The notes: generated by a model from the letters alone, not told the origin. A stretch of DNA of 64,000 bases from [Clostridium] citroniae WAL-17108 (GCF_000233455.1 NZ_JH376420.1:330626-394625); one strand, 5' to 3'; counted from the stretch's first letter, positions 46,620 through 55,681 are shown. A program made the numbers and translations.

Positions 46620-46679
46620 AATACCTCTGCTTATAATACCTCTGCTTATAATTCTTCTGCTTGTAATACCTCAGCCCAT
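46620..46679. repeat. Four 15-bp tandem repeats
   Basis: Copies at 46620, 46635, 46650 and 46665 with consensus AATACCTCTGCTTAT; the last two are diverged. They sit between the scrB stop and its terminator and may vary in number between strains. Confidence 0.8.
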
Positions 46680-46686
46680 CGCATCT

Positions 46687-48150
46687 CTACTCATATATAA
46701 ATCCGGATAGATCATACAGATCAACGCATCCTGAACATGCTCCATCTGCCCGGATGCTTCCCTCCATCCCATATACTCTGGTGGTAAAGACTTCCTCCCC
46801 CCCGTTGACAAACACTTCCAGGGATGAAGTGTCGGAAAACACCTGAAGTTCCCTCAGATCATCAACCATTACGCTCCTGTTTGTCCTCCCGCTGCCCTTC
46901 CCTCCCATATCCAGGGTCAGCAGACGGTTTTCATAGTTCAGGGTAACTCCGGCGCGGAGGGTCAGGGTCATCCGTTCACATGCACCAAACTGGAAGCAGG
47001 CCTCGTAGACGATCTCTTTTTCCCCGGCCTCATTCAATTGTCCCAGATCATATGTCCTCCCATGGCAGCGCATGTGTTTTAACTCCTCCACCGGGGTCTG
47101 GATCAGGCGTCCCCCGGCCCAGTGAAGGACACGGGGAATGGTCAGGGCATGCTGCCAGCCGGCCTGTGTGGTGGGGTTGGTATAATCCGCATCCGGTATC
47201 CCCATCCATCCAATGAGGATGCGTCTCCCCGTTTCATCCTCAAAGGTTTGGGGAGCATAGAAATCAAAGCCCCTGTCCACCATGGATATTTTTTCTTGGT
47301 TGTCCTCCAAGCGATTCATACGATAAGTATTTGCCCCAAAATCATAATCCAGTCCCATAACCGTACACTGGTGCACATTCCAGAAGTCCACGCCTCTAGG
47401 AGCTACTCCCTGGGGGCAGCAGATCAGGCACAGCTGGCCGTCCAGCCAAAAGAGATCCGGGCATTCCCACATATAACCAAAGGGCGCCTCTGTGGTGATC
47501 CTGTTATAATATTCCCAGTCCTTCAGGTTCTCCGACCGGTAAAGGAGGACCATCCCTTTGCTTTCCTTATCCCTGGCTCCAAGAGCCATATAGTAAGCGG
47601 ATCCGTGATAAAAAACCTTAGGGTCGCGTATATGACAGCTCATATCCGCAGGATAGTCACGGTTGGTCATCAGGACCATTTTTTCCGAAAATTCGTATCC
47701 GTCCCTGCTGCTAAAATAGATGGTATTGCTCTCCCGTCCGCTCATAATATAATCATGATCATCCCTGTCAAAGCATTTCACATTACCTGTGTAAAAATAG
47801 TGGATAGTGCCGTCCTCCACAAAGGCAGAGCCGGAATAAACTCCATGGGCATCAAAATCATGGTCAGGAAATAGTACCGGTTCCTCGCTGGTATAACGGA
47901 CAAAATCCTTTGTGGTATAATGCCCCCACAGCTTGATCTCGCCGGTGGGTTCAAAGGGGGTATATTGATAATAAATATGGTACAGGCCATGGAGCTGGCA
48001 CAGCCCGTTGGGATCATTGAGCCAGCCGGTCTCCGGCATCAGATGGTATGCCAGACGGTTCGGGTCAGACTTTACCCGGTCCCTGTATGCCTGATGTTCC
48101 CCATACCATTTTTCATAATCTTCTTTGTTAACCTTATGATACTTTTTCAA
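46687..48150 (-). CDS. scrB: GH32 sucrose-6-phosphate hydrolase
   Basis: About 487 residues from a TTG at 48150, which has AGGAGG 7 bases upstream; an ATG at 48213 in frame lacks an RBS. GH32 motifs: nucleophile in ETGWLNDPNGLC, SCHIRDPKVFY and acid/base Glu in MWECPDLFWL, then a C-terminal beta-sandwich. Splits sucrose-6-phosphate made by the neighbouring PTS into glucose-6-phosphate and fructose. Second gene of the scrA-scrB operon. Confidence 0.94.
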   Translation of the reverse strand: MKKYHKVNKEDYEKWYGEHQAYRDRVKSDPNRLAYHLMPETGWLNDPNGLCQLHGLYHIYYQYTPFEPTGEIKLWGHYTTKDFVRYTSEEPVLFPDHDFDAHGVYSGSAFVEDGTIHYFYTGNVKCFDRDDHDYIMSGRESNTIYFSSRDGYEFSEKMVLMTNRDYPADMSCHIRDPKVFYHGSAYYMALGARDKESKGMVLLYRSENLKDWEYYNRITTEAPFGYMWECPDLFWLDGQLCLICCPQGVAPRGVDFWNVHQCTVMGLDYDFGANTYRMNRLEDNQEKISMVDRGFDFYAPQTFEDETGRRILIGWMGIPDADYTNPTTQAGWQHALTIPRVLHWAGGRLIQTPVEELKHMRCHGRTYDLGQLNEAGEKEIVYEACFQFGACERMTLTLRAGVTLNYENRLLTLDMGGKGSGRTNRSVMVDDLRELQVFSDTSSLEVFVNGGEEVFTTRVYGMEGSIRADGACSGCVDLYDLSGFIYE

Positions 48151-48196
48151 AGCAAACTCCTCCTGGCGCCTGTGCTCCGACTGTCTGCAGTCATTT

Positions 48197-50101
48197 TTAT
48201 TTATATACGGCAACCGCCCTGGTATCTTTGTCTACCTGTGAATCAGCGGATCGCCGGATCCTCAGACCTGCTCCCTCAGGTAATATCATCATGGTCTGTG
48301 GATTCAGCCCTTTTTCCCGGATGAGATCCAGGTCTGCCAATATCAGCTGATCCCCCTGCTTTACAGTGTCTCCCTGAGCCACATAGGCTTCAAAGCCCTG
48401 GCCGTCCAGCTGTACGGTGTTGATCCCTATGTGAATGAGGACTTCCACACCTGATTCTGTCCTGATACCCACGGCATGCCTGGTGGGGAACAAAAGTGTG
48501 ACCGTTCCGTCACAGGGAGCATACACCATGCCGTCCTCCGGGTTGATCGCCACTCCATCTCCCAGTGCCTTTGAGGCAAACACCTCATCTTCGGACCGTT
48601 CAACGGGAATCATCTCCCCTTTCATGGGCGCATAGAGTACGGCTGTCTGGGTATCCGGTGTCTCAGGTGCCGGTAGCCCTGATACAGGCGCAGCCTTTGT
48701 GCTGTCCTGTTTCTCAAGCCCAACCTTTTTCCAGAATACAATGGTCAATGCAAAGGATACTCCCATGGAGAGAATGATCCCGATGGCAAAGTTCATATAA
48801 TGATCCGGTTTCATGGAGATGAATCCGGGAAGGCCGGCTGCTCCCAGTGCCTGTGCCAAGGTCTTGGTCGCCGCCAGATAGGCGCTTCCCACTGCGGAAC
48901 CTGCCATGGCCGCATAGAATGGATATTTTAACTTAAGGGTCACACCAAACATGGCCGGCTCCGTGATCCCCAGAAGTGCGGATATGCCGGAGGCGGAACA
49001 GATGGATTTGATCTTGTCATTCTTTGTCATCAGAAGTACGGCCAGCACAGCCGCGCCCTGAGCCACATTGTTCATGCTGGCCGTGGAGAAGATGAAACTG
49101 CCCCCGGTATGAACGCTGTCGGCAAGAAGCTGTGTCTCGATGGCAATAAAACTGTGGTGCATTCCCGTCATGGTAATGGGTGCATAGGCAAAACCGAATA
49201 AGGCTCCGCCCACAGGCCCCAAGGTATTATAAAGCCATGTGATCCCGGCCGCCAGCAGATTGCCCGCCTCCCTCAGGACCGGTCCCACGAAAATGAACGT
49301 AAGAAAGGAGGTAACAAGGATGGATAGCAGCGGCGTGGTCAGGTTATCCAGCCAGGACGGCGTCACCCTGCGCAGTCTCTTTTCAATATTTGCCAGGATC
49401 CATGAAACTGCAAGTACGGGAAGCACGGTTCCCTGGTATCCGATGGCCGCTATCTGAAATCCGAATATATTCCACATGGGAGGATCCGCGATTCCGATCT
49501 GGTAAGCGTTCAGCAGATCCGGATGGACCATGATCATTCCCATGGCGGCTCCCAGAAACGGGTTTCCCCCAAATTTCTTTGTGGCGCTGAAGCCTATGAG
49601 TACGGGCAGGAATACAAAGGGTGCATTGGCAAACGTATTAATGGCAGTGGCCAGTCCCTGCCACTGGGGAAACAGGGCAATGACCGCCTGGCCGTGGATC
49701 AGAGGTGATGTCAAAAGGTTGTTAAGGCCCATCAGCAGACCGCCTGCAACAATGGCCGGAATAATGGGTACAAAGATATCACTGAGCATTTTAATAAATC
49801 TTTGAACCGGATTTCCCTTTTCCTCATTCTTATCCTCCGGCTTTTCCTCCATGACACCCAGCTGCTTCTGTACTTCTGCGCAGACCAGGTTTACGGTGCC
49901 TGAACCGAAAATGATCTGAAACTGTGACTGTGTGAGGAATACTCCCTTCACCCCTTCAATATCACTGATGGCCTCCTCGTTGCGCAGTCCGTTATCTCTC
50001 AGTTGAAATCGCAGCCTTGTAGCGCAGTGGGCAACTGATCTGATGTTCTCTTTACCGCCTACATACTGAATTACCAGACCTGCTATTTTTGCGTAATCCA
50101 T
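48197..50101 (-). CDS. scrA: Sucrose-family PTS EIIBCA permease
   Basis: 634 residues from ATG 50101. EIIB at the start with the phospho-Cys in AHCATRLRFQL; EIIC with ten or so helices (PIIPAIVAGGLLMGLNN, HHSFIAIETQLLADSVH, GISALLGITEPAMFG); a C-terminal EIIA domain with the phospho-His in VEVLIHIGINTVQL. It takes up and phosphorylates sucrose (a beta-glucoside is the alternative, but the GH32 partner favours sucrose). First gene of the operon behind the operator-flanked promoter. Confidence 0.92.
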   Translation of the reverse strand: MDYAKIAGLVIQYVGGKENIRSVAHCATRLRFQLRDNGLRNEEAISDIEGVKGVFLTQSQFQIIFGSGTVNLVCAEVQKQLGVMEEKPEDKNEEKGNPVQRFIKMLSDIFVPIIPAIVAGGLLMGLNNLLTSPLIHGQAVIALFPQWQGLATAINTFANAPFVFLPVLIGFSATKKFGGNPFLGAAMGMIMVHPDLLNAYQIGIADPPMWNIFGFQIAAIGYQGTVLPVLAVSWILANIEKRLRRVTPSWLDNLTTPLLSILVTSFLTFIFVGPVLREAGNLLAAGITWLYNTLGPVGGALFGFAYAPITMTGMHHSFIAIETQLLADSVHTGGSFIFSTASMNNVAQGAAVLAVLLMTKNDKIKSICSASGISALLGITEPAMFGVTLKLKYPFYAAMAGSAVGSAYLAATKTLAQALGAAGLPGFISMKPDHYMNFAIGIILSMGVSFALTIVFWKKVGLEKQDSTKAAPVSGLPAPETPDTQTAVLYAPMKGEMIPVERSEDEVFASKALGDGVAINPEDGMVYAPCDGTVTLLFPTRHAVGIRTESGVEVLIHIGINTVQLDGQGFEAYVAQGDTVKQGDQLILADLDLIREKGLNPQTMMILPEGAGLRIRRSADSQVDKDTRAVAVYK

Positions 50102-50213
50102 AATCTTTCCCCTTCCTTTACATTCAATCGTCCTTGGCGGATCTGCGCGGGCGTCCGTCATGCGTCCATGACAGGATTCCCCTGAGGCGTTCTGCCCATC
50201 CTCCGAAGGTTTT

Positions 50214-50227
50214 TGGTATCGGTTCCA
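50214..50227. promoter_or_regulatory. scr operator, proximal
   Basis: Palindrome-like TGGTATCGGTTCCA. On the minus strand it reads TGGAACCGATACCA and lies just downstream of the promoter at 50235-50263, so bound repressor would block transcription start. Confidence 0.75.
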
Positions 50228-50234
50228 TACTTAA

Positions 50235-50263
50235 ATATTAATACCTTTTGCCCTATATGTCAA
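50235..50263 (-). promoter_or_regulatory. scrAB promoter
   Basis: TTGACA (50263-50258), 17 bp, TAATAT (50240-50235) on the minus strand, 134 bp upstream of the scrA ATG, flanked on each side by a copy of the operator. Confidence 0.88.
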
Positions 50264-50271
50264 TTAAAATT

Positions 50272-50285
50272 TGGTACCGGTTCCA
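50272..50285. promoter_or_regulatory. scr operator, distal
   Basis: Palindrome TGGTACCGGTTCCA, 58 bp from the proximal copy (centre to centre), upstream of the -35. The two sites could be bridged by a repressor dimer of dimers. Confidence 0.75.
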
Positions 50286-50363
50286 TTTTTATGTGTAAAA
50301 AAACGCAGGGCTTTTTTGTGCACATTGTACAGTCATCAATGATACGCAAAAAAGTCTCTGCAC

Positions 50364-51362
50364 TCATTTCCTTTTTTTTACACTTCCCCCCTCGATCATA
50401 TGGTAATCTACGATCTGTTTTTTCGGCACCGGTTCCTCCCTTATAATCTTAAGAAGGGTCTCCGCACCCAGGTATCCCAGACCGTAAGAGTCAAATTTCA
50501 GGGTTGTAAGTTCCGGCTTTAAAAGGGTACTTTCATCATAACCGCCAAAGCCCACCACGGATACATCCTCCGGCACCCTGAGCCCGCGCTGGGCCAGCAC
50601 CCTGTACGCGCCAAAAGCCAGACGGTCCGTGGCGCATATCAAGGCGTCAAGGGGACCCTGGTCCAAAAGCTCCTCAGTCATCCTGATTCCGCTCTCATAG
50701 CTGTAATCCCCCGACACTGCCGATACATTGTCCACGTTCCACTCTCTCAGGCCGTCCAGCACTCCTCTCTTCCTGGTAATGCCCACGGCCTCATCAGACT
50801 CATACACCCCCAGATATCCCACACGCACAGGATGTTCTCTTCCGATATAGGAGCCCATGGCCTTCCCTGCCCCATAATCATCATAGACAACACAATTTCC
50901 CTGGTCATAATCCTGGGCCAGCACCACCACCGGTATGGGACTGTTCCTGATCAGTTCCCTGTGTTCCTCTGTAATGGTAATTGCGCTGAGCAGAATGCCA
51001 TCCACCTTCAGGGTGATAAGGCGCTGTATGTTCTTTAATTCCAGTTCCACACTGTGATCCGAATCTTTGATCAGCGCCTCATATCCCTGCTCCCTTAGAA
51101 AGCGGCCGATGCTTGTGACCACCCTGCTCGTGATCTTGGAGTTCAGGGTGGGGAGCACCACGCCTATTACATTGCTTTCCCTTGCCTTCAGCCTTGCAAA
51201 CGCATTGGGCTCATACTTGTACTCCTCTATGATCTCCTGGATCTTTACCCTGGTGGACTCTTTTACGCTTCCTCCGTTAAAATACCTGGATACCGTACTT
51301 TTGGTGACACCTGCCATGGAGGCGATATCATCCATGGTAATCTTCCCCGGCATATCCAACAC
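50364..51362 (-). CDS. scrR: LacI-family repressor (ScrR-like)
   Basis: Up to 332 residues; starts at GTG 51362, TTG 51359 or ATG 51353 (MPGKITMDDI) are possible. Residues 8-60 form the LacI HTH (MDDIASMAGVTKSTVSRYFN, VKIQEIIEEYKYEPN), then a periplasmic-binding-like domain (GVVLPTLNSKITSRVVTSIG, DALICATDRLAFGAYRVL). Regulates the adjacent scrAB operon through the two operators at 50214-50285. Stop lies 78 bp upstream of the distal operator. Confidence 0.92.
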   Translation of the reverse strand: MLDMPGKITMDDIASMAGVTKSTVSRYFNGGSVKESTRVKIQEIIEEYKYEPNAFARLKARESNVIGVVLPTLNSKITSRVVTSIGRFLREQGYEALIKDSDHSVELELKNIQRLITLKVDGILLSAITITEEHRELIRNSPIPVVVLAQDYDQGNCVVYDDYGAGKAMGSYIGREHPVRVGYLGVYESDEAVGITRKRGVLDGLREWNVDNVSAVSGDYSYESGIRMTEELLDQGPLDALICATDRLAFGAYRVLAQRGLRVPEDVSVVGFGGYDESTLLKPELTTLKFDSYGLGYLGAETLLKIIREEPVPKKQIVDYHMIEGGSVKKRK

Positions 51363-51390
51363 CCTCTTCCTGTCAATCTCCTGTCAATAA

Positions 51391-51414
51391 AGCCGGGCGG
51401 TGTGCTGCCCGGCT
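51391..51414 (-). terminator. Terminator after yccF
   Basis: Minus strand AGCCGGGC then GCCCGGCT followed by TTTATTG. It separates the riboswitch-controlled unit from the LacI gene. Confidence 0.7.
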
Positions 51415-51517
51415 CCCTTCTATGTGCTAGTATAGCAGAAATGCATCTGAATGTCCTCTGTTTTTTGCCGGAAACAAATACCGGAAGCAAATACCGGAAG
51501 CAAAAATCATCAGTCCT

Positions 51518-51877
51518 TTATACGACCCGGCTACCAAAGGGCATCAGCGCCAGCTTTGCCAGCTTAAACTGCTGCAGCCCGAATGGGATCCCCACAATGG
51601 TCATGCACAGCAGTGCTCCGATGATGGCTGATTCAATGGCCAGGGGCAGACCCGATACCACCAGCCAGATAATATTGAGCAGCAGAGAACCCGCCCCTCC
51701 TCCGTATACGACTTCTTTTCCAAAGGGAAAGAAGCTTAATCCCGCGAACTTAAAGCATTGCATACCCACCGGTATTCCTATGATGCTTATGCACCACAAA
51801 CACCCTGTGAGGAACCAGCTGAGACCGCTGATGCAGCCTCCGAATATAAACCATAACACATTTCCCAGACAACCCAT
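51518..51877 (-). CDS. YccF-domain membrane protein
   Basis: 119 residues with two copies of the YccF motif: CISIIGIPVGMQCFKFAGLS and CMTIVGIPFGLQQFKLAKLA. Four membrane helices in two pairs. The family is of unknown function. It shares its start base with the stop of the upstream gene, so the two are coupled. Both lie behind the manganese riboswitch. Confidence 0.88.
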   Translation of the reverse strand: MGCLGNVLWFIFGGCISGLSWFLTGCLWCISIIGIPVGMQCFKFAGLSFFPFGKEVVYGGGAGSLLLNIIWLVVSGLPLAIESAIIGALLCMTIVGIPFGLQQFKLAKLALMPFGSRVV

Positions 51878-52335
51878 TATTCATCCTCTCCTTTCTGTGG
51901 ATCAGCCAACGATGACTGAAGATCATACAGCTGGCCGCGTATACGTGTTACCCTGTCCACAGCCTCACGTACCTGGTCTGATGCCTCGTTGATCTTGGAC
52001 TGTACCATCCAGTCAGCCACGATTCCGTCAAAGAAATAGTCTGCGAATGTCAGAAAATTCCCCACATCCAGTTTAAATTCCCCCGGAAGGTCCACATCCA
52101 GCAGTTCCCGCTTCAGCCTGCGCAGCTGCAGCCTGGCGGACTCCATGGACTGCCTTGCCTCATCCATTCTGGAATGCTTCATAAAGGTGCCAAACAATCC
52201 TCCGCCCAGCATATCCCATATGCCCCAGCCAGCTGCCTTTGACAGGTACTGCCTTGCCTCCTCCAGGCTTGCCAGCGCCCTGTTGGCCGCCGCGATCGCC
52301 TCCGGTATTTCCTTGTACATGTTCTTTTTCTCCAT
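51877..52335 (-). CDS. Unknown protein under a manganese riboswitch
   Basis: 152 residues from ATG 52335 (AGGAG seven bases upstream; an ATG at 52362 lacks an RBS). Mostly helical: EAIAAANRALASLEEARQYL, then KAAGWGIWDMLGGGLFGTFM and the coiled-coil-like QSKINEASDQVREAVDRV. No clear membrane helix. Not recognised. It is the first gene after the riboswitch and is coupled to yccF. Confidence 0.65.
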   Translation of the reverse strand: MEKKNMYKEIPEAIAAANRALASLEEARQYLSKAAGWGIWDMLGGGLFGTFMKHSRMDEARQSMESARLQLRRLKRELLDVDLPGEFKLDVGNFLTFADYFFDGIVADWMVQSKINEASDQVREAVDRVTRIRGQLYDLQSSLADPQKGEDE

Positions 52336-52408
52336 AACAATCTCCTTTCTGTCATCTGACACTTAAAACATGTGCGCGGCAGATGGTGTTAGGATTCGTT
52401 TACGATAT

Positions 52409-52455
52409 TTAAAAAGACTTCTATCGTGGTCGGCATCTGCCACAATAAAAGTCTT
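52409..52455 (-). terminator. Riboswitch expression-platform terminator
   Basis: Minus strand AAGACTTTTATTGTGG then CCACGATAGAAGTCTT and TTTT. Its 5' arm overlaps the 3' strand of riboswitch P1, so P1 formation and termination exclude each other. Confidence 0.85.
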
Positions 52456-52569
52456 GCACATTTCATTTTATACGGGTGCTTCTCAGCACCAAGAAGACGA
52501 TTTAAAATCCACCTGTGAACATCTGCTTCCAACTGGTCATACAAAGGTGGTTCGCTACTCCCTTTTATT
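52444..52569 (-). ncRNA. yybP-ykoY manganese riboswitch
   Basis: P1 is formed by AATAAAAG (52569-52562) and CTTTTATT (52451-52444). Next to it are the two signature loops: GGGAGTAGCG on the 5' side and GCAAGAC on the 3' side. Between are a P2 hairpin (CCACCT/AGGTGG), a P3 stem (ATTTTA/TAAAAT) enclosing TCGTC and an inner GGTGC/GCACC hairpin. These are the conserved elements of the Mn2+-sensing yybP-ykoY class. Mn2+ binding stabilises P1 and prevents the terminator, so it acts as an ON switch. It accounts for most of the geneless stretch 52336-52706. Confidence 0.85.
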
Positions 52570-52576
52570 AGAATGT

Positions 52577-52605
52577 ATTATAACATTGCTTTCATACGGT
52601 GTCAA
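52577..52605 (-). promoter_or_regulatory. Promoter of the manganese riboswitch transcript
   Basis: TTGACA (52605-52600), 17 bp, TATAAT (52582-52577), a perfect sigma-A promoter with start at about 52570, exactly at the riboswitch 5' end. Confidence 0.9.
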
Positions 52606-52706
52606 ATACAAAACTTTGAATATTATATTAACATTTTGTGACAGTTCAGGACAGCTTTTCCCATTGGTGGTTGGTCCGGCCGTCCACGGCAGCCCCCGCT
52701 CTCCCG

Positions 52707-53702
52707 TCAGCTTATATAGAGGATGGGGACCGGGCCCAGAATCCGGTTGATCTCAGCCCTTAGAAACAGTTCCGCATCCGCCCTTGCCTCATTGCGGTAA
52801 CAGTACCTGCCTCTGCCGCGCCCTGTCATCATGCCGCTGTCATACAGGTCCGGGGCATTGGGAAATGCCTCGCTGTTTATGGCTCTGTGCACATAGGAGT
52901 AGGTCATTAGGATAACTTCCAGAAACATCTGCTTTTTCATGCGTTCTGTCAGCCCGGCCTCCAGTTCCTCCAGCAGGCCGGTATAAAGTTCTCTCCAGTT
53001 TTCCGTAAGGATGACCGGCGCGATCAGAAGTCCGCAGGGATACCCATGGTCACACATGCGGTTGACAGCCTCTATGCGCTGGGCCAGGCTGGATGTGCCT
53101 AGCTCGATCCGGCTGATGACGGACTGGGGATTCACGCTCATGCGAAAGATCACCTTTTCCCTGTGATCCAGATCCAGGATCGGATCCACCATATGAAACT
53201 TCGTGGGAAATGTAAGCTTACCTGCGCCCTCCAGTGCAAATCGGGAAATGGTATACTGCAGATTGCCCGTAATGGTATTTTCCAGCACCAGGTCGCTGTT
53301 GCTCCCTATCTCAAAGGTAAGGGGCTGCTCGCTGGTCCTGGCCCGTTTAAGGATACGGTCAAGCATCTGCTCTCTGTTTACGAACAGGCGCAGATAGGCA
53401 CATTTGTTGTAATTGCACACCAGGTAGCAATACAGGCACATGGCCGTACAGCCGGAGGAAGTGTATGGCACAAGATAATCCGACACCTTGTGATTCTCCA
53501 CATATTTGTGTGTCTTTCTTATACCGATTATCAGGTTGCGCTTCATATGGCCAAACTCTGCATTTGGTTTTTCCTGCATTTCTTTAATGGAATTATGGCT
53601 CTGGATGGGGATCCAGGGCAGGTCCCCAAAATCATCCTTTAACTTCTGTCCCAAAGGGTAGGAAAGACTGTCCGGTTCATAATACACTGCGTCAAATTTC
53701 AT
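52707..53702 (-). CDS. splB: Spore photoproduct lyase-family radical SAM protein
   Basis: 331 residues from ATG 53702 (AAAGGTGAGATC upstream). The radical SAM cluster is in SSGCTAMCLYCYL (CxxxCxxC), with the SPL family segments SDYLVPYTSSG, FEIGSNSDLVLENTITG and VIFRMSVNPQSVISRIELGTSS. Repairs the spore-specific thymine dimer in germinating spores using SAM. Its presence agrees with a spore-forming host. Followed by the SRPBCC gene. Confidence 0.9.
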   Translation of the reverse strand: MKFDAVYYEPDSLSYPLGQKLKDDFGDLPWIPIQSHNSIKEMQEKPNAEFGHMKRNLIIGIRKTHKYVENHKVSDYLVPYTSSGCTAMCLYCYLVCNYNKCAYLRLFVNREQMLDRILKRARTSEQPLTFEIGSNSDLVLENTITGNLQYTISRFALEGAGKLTFPTKFHMVDPILDLDHREKVIFRMSVNPQSVISRIELGTSSLAQRIEAVNRMCDHGYPCGLLIAPVILTENWRELYTGLLEELEAGLTERMKKQMFLEVILMTYSYVHRAINSEAFPNAPDLYDSGMMTGRGRGRYCYRNEARADAELFLRAEINRILGPVPILYIS

Positions 53703-53847
53703 GATCTCACCTTTCATCGCATGGATTTATCCCTGTTAGTATGCTCCGGATGAATCATGATTATCTTATCTGTCGGCGATTTTATTTAAAAACCTCCGGA
53801 TTCCCTTCCCATCCCCGACTGTGCGGATATCAGCCGTCCGCATGTCG

Positions 53848-54243
53848 TCATTTTCCCAACTTCTTTTTCAGATCCCTGATATATGCGCTCTGCTGCTTTT
53901 TCAGATACATTTTTGCAAAAGGTTTCATGACTGCCTTTTTAACAGTCACCTGTTCCGTGAAATCAACAGTTGTCCGCCCGCTGTTTTCTGAGAATATGCC
54001 TATCCAGTGCCCGCTTATGTTATCATTTTCCATATCAAATTCCCATCGCTCCATGGGTATGCATGCGGTCACTGTAAAGACAGTGGAATACCCGCTTTTT
54101 GTATGCTCTATAAAAGTCTTATCATCCTGTATCTCTATCCTGTCCAGATCTCCTCTCCATTCATAATGGTCCAGGGAGGTCACAGTGTCCCAGACCCTTT
54201 TTATATCCCGGGGCAGCACTGCTTTTATAGTTGACTCCGTCAT
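53848..54243 (-). CDS. SRPBCC-family protein
   Basis: 131 residues from ATG 54243 (AAGGAG upstream), overlapping the AraC-type gene stop by 4 bp. START/Bet v1-like fold: TESTIKAVLPRDIKRVWDTV, RIEIQDDKTFIEHTK and the helical C-terminal FAKMYLKKQQSAYIRDLKKK. Usually binds a hydrophobic ligand. Coupled to the AraC regulator, so it may help sense or remove that regulator's ligand. Confidence 0.82.
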   Translation of the reverse strand: MTESTIKAVLPRDIKRVWDTVTSLDHYEWRGDLDRIEIQDDKTFIEHTKSGYSTVFTVTACIPMERWEFDMENDNISGHWIGIFSENSGRTTVDFTEQVTVKKAVMKPFAKMYLKKQQSAYIRDLKKKLGK

Positions 54244-55097
54244 ATCGGTCGCTCCTTTCCAACTGTCACCGGCAGCCAATATTCATATTGGGCATGGTCA
54301 GGATCAGCATGTATGTAAAGTTCCACATCCGGGGCTGTTCCGTATTCATAACCGGAATTCGGAAGCCATTCCGTTACCACACGGCGCTCCAGATCCTGTA
54401 ATGTGCGGTTGGTACCCTCCCCCGGAAATATGGCCCACATGGAGGAGGGGACCGTGTATTCCTCAAATCCATGGCCCGTCCGTGTGGTGGGAACCGCAAT
54501 ATAGTATTTCCATACCTCGCGGCTGCCGCAGGCTGTCAGCCCCAGCAATCCTCCCGGTTCCCGGTCCATGATTGAAAGCATCCTGTCAATGGTACCGTCC
54601 ATTACTGCCCGGTCCCACATATCCGGCACGGTCTTAAAGTTCTCCTCCATATCTCTAGCCAGCACTCTGGATATACCGGCAACCCTAAAGCAATCCCTGC
54701 GCTCGATCCTGTAATTCAGTTCCTCCGTCCCCTTTACCACCAGTTTAAAACTCAGGGGCGGATATGTCTTTAACATCACCCCCTCCTGTTTTGCCCGGGA
54801 GGGTGCCATGCCATGGACCGTACAGAAGGCGCGGGTAAAGGCCGTGGGGGAGGAATAACCGTACTTCAGGGCAATGTCAATGATCCTTCGTCCCCTCTGC
54901 AGATCCACTGCTGCCAGGGACATTTTCCTGCGGCGGATATATTCAGATAAGGGGATATCGCTCATAAACGCAAACATTCGCTGGAATTGATAGGCGGAAC
55001 AGCACACGATTCTTCCAAGGGCCTCGTAGTCAGTCTCTTCTGTAATATGTTCCTCAATATACTCCATCGCCTGGTTAAACCTGCCCACCCATTCCAT
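54240..55097 (-). CDS. AraC-family regulator with GyrI-like effector domain
   Basis: 285 residues. The AraC double HTH is at the N-terminus (LGRIVCCSAYQFQRMFAFM, DIALKYGYSSPTAFTRAF), followed by a GyrI/BmrR-like effector-binding domain (LVVKGTEELNYRIERRDCFR, PNSGYEYGTAPDVELYIHAD). Such proteins sense small hydrophobic drugs. Linked by 4-bp overlap to the SRPBCC gene. Confidence 0.92.
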   Translation of the reverse strand: MEWVGRFNQAMEYIEEHITEETDYEALGRIVCCSAYQFQRMFAFMSDIPLSEYIRRRKMSLAAVDLQRGRRIIDIALKYGYSSPTAFTRAFCTVHGMAPSRAKQEGVMLKTYPPLSFKLVVKGTEELNYRIERRDCFRVAGISRVLARDMEENFKTVPDMWDRAVMDGTIDRMLSIMDREPGGLLGLTACGSREVWKYYIAVPTTRTGHGFEEYTVPSSMWAIFPGEGTNRTLQDLERRVVTEWLPNSGYEYGTAPDVELYIHADPDHAQYEYWLPVTVGKERPI

Positions 55098-55277
55098 AAA
55101 TATCCCGCTCCTCTATCATACGAAATTTTAGTTCCTTTATCCTCTCATTTCATGCACAAAATTGAGAGGCGCCCTTACCTTTGGTAACAGCCGCCTCTTA
55201 AATCATGCTCTTCTATTATAATGCATTAGATCCAAAGGGGCAAGCCGCTTTGGTATCCTGGCAAATATCCATGGATT

Positions 55278-55580
55278 TTAACCGTTTTCATTTGCAAACT
55301 GGCTGTTATACAGCTTTGCATAAAGACCATCCCGGGCTATCAGATCCCCATGGGTCCCCACCTCCTTAATATCCCCTTCCTGCATGTATAAGATCATGTC
55401 CGCATCCTTGATGGTGGAAAGCCTGTGGGCGATCACAAAACTGGTCCGCCCCTTCATCAGGACTGCCATGGCTTCCTGGATCAGTACTTCCGTGCGTGTA
55501 TCCACGGAACCGACCACGGTGATAAAAAGCAGCAGAAGCGCCCATTTAAACAAAAACAATTCCTTATACATATGTTTCAT
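55278..55580 (-). pseudogene. ABC exporter remnant with internal deletion
   Basis: A 100-codon frame that begins like the first transmembrane segment of a multidrug ABC exporter ([20 protein letters not shown]) and continues directly with the C-terminal end of a nucleotide-binding domain ([18 protein letters not shown], with the H-loop in [20 protein letters not shown]). Walker A, Walker B and the rest of the membrane domain are missing, an in-frame loss of about 500 codons. It cannot transport. Upstream start and stop are both native-looking. Confidence 0.8.
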
Positions 55581-55681
55581 GCCAGACCTCCAGTATATAT
55601 CTGGTCACATTATGCGCTGTTTGCCTATGATCAATACCTTTTTTGCCGTGGACAAGAAAAAAGCCGCCTTTTTTGGCAGCT

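Noticed and set aside
55165..55202. GAGGCG/CGCCTC hairpin downstream of the AraC gene
   Set aside because: A stem is present, but neither strand shows a proper T-run, so it is not called as a terminator.
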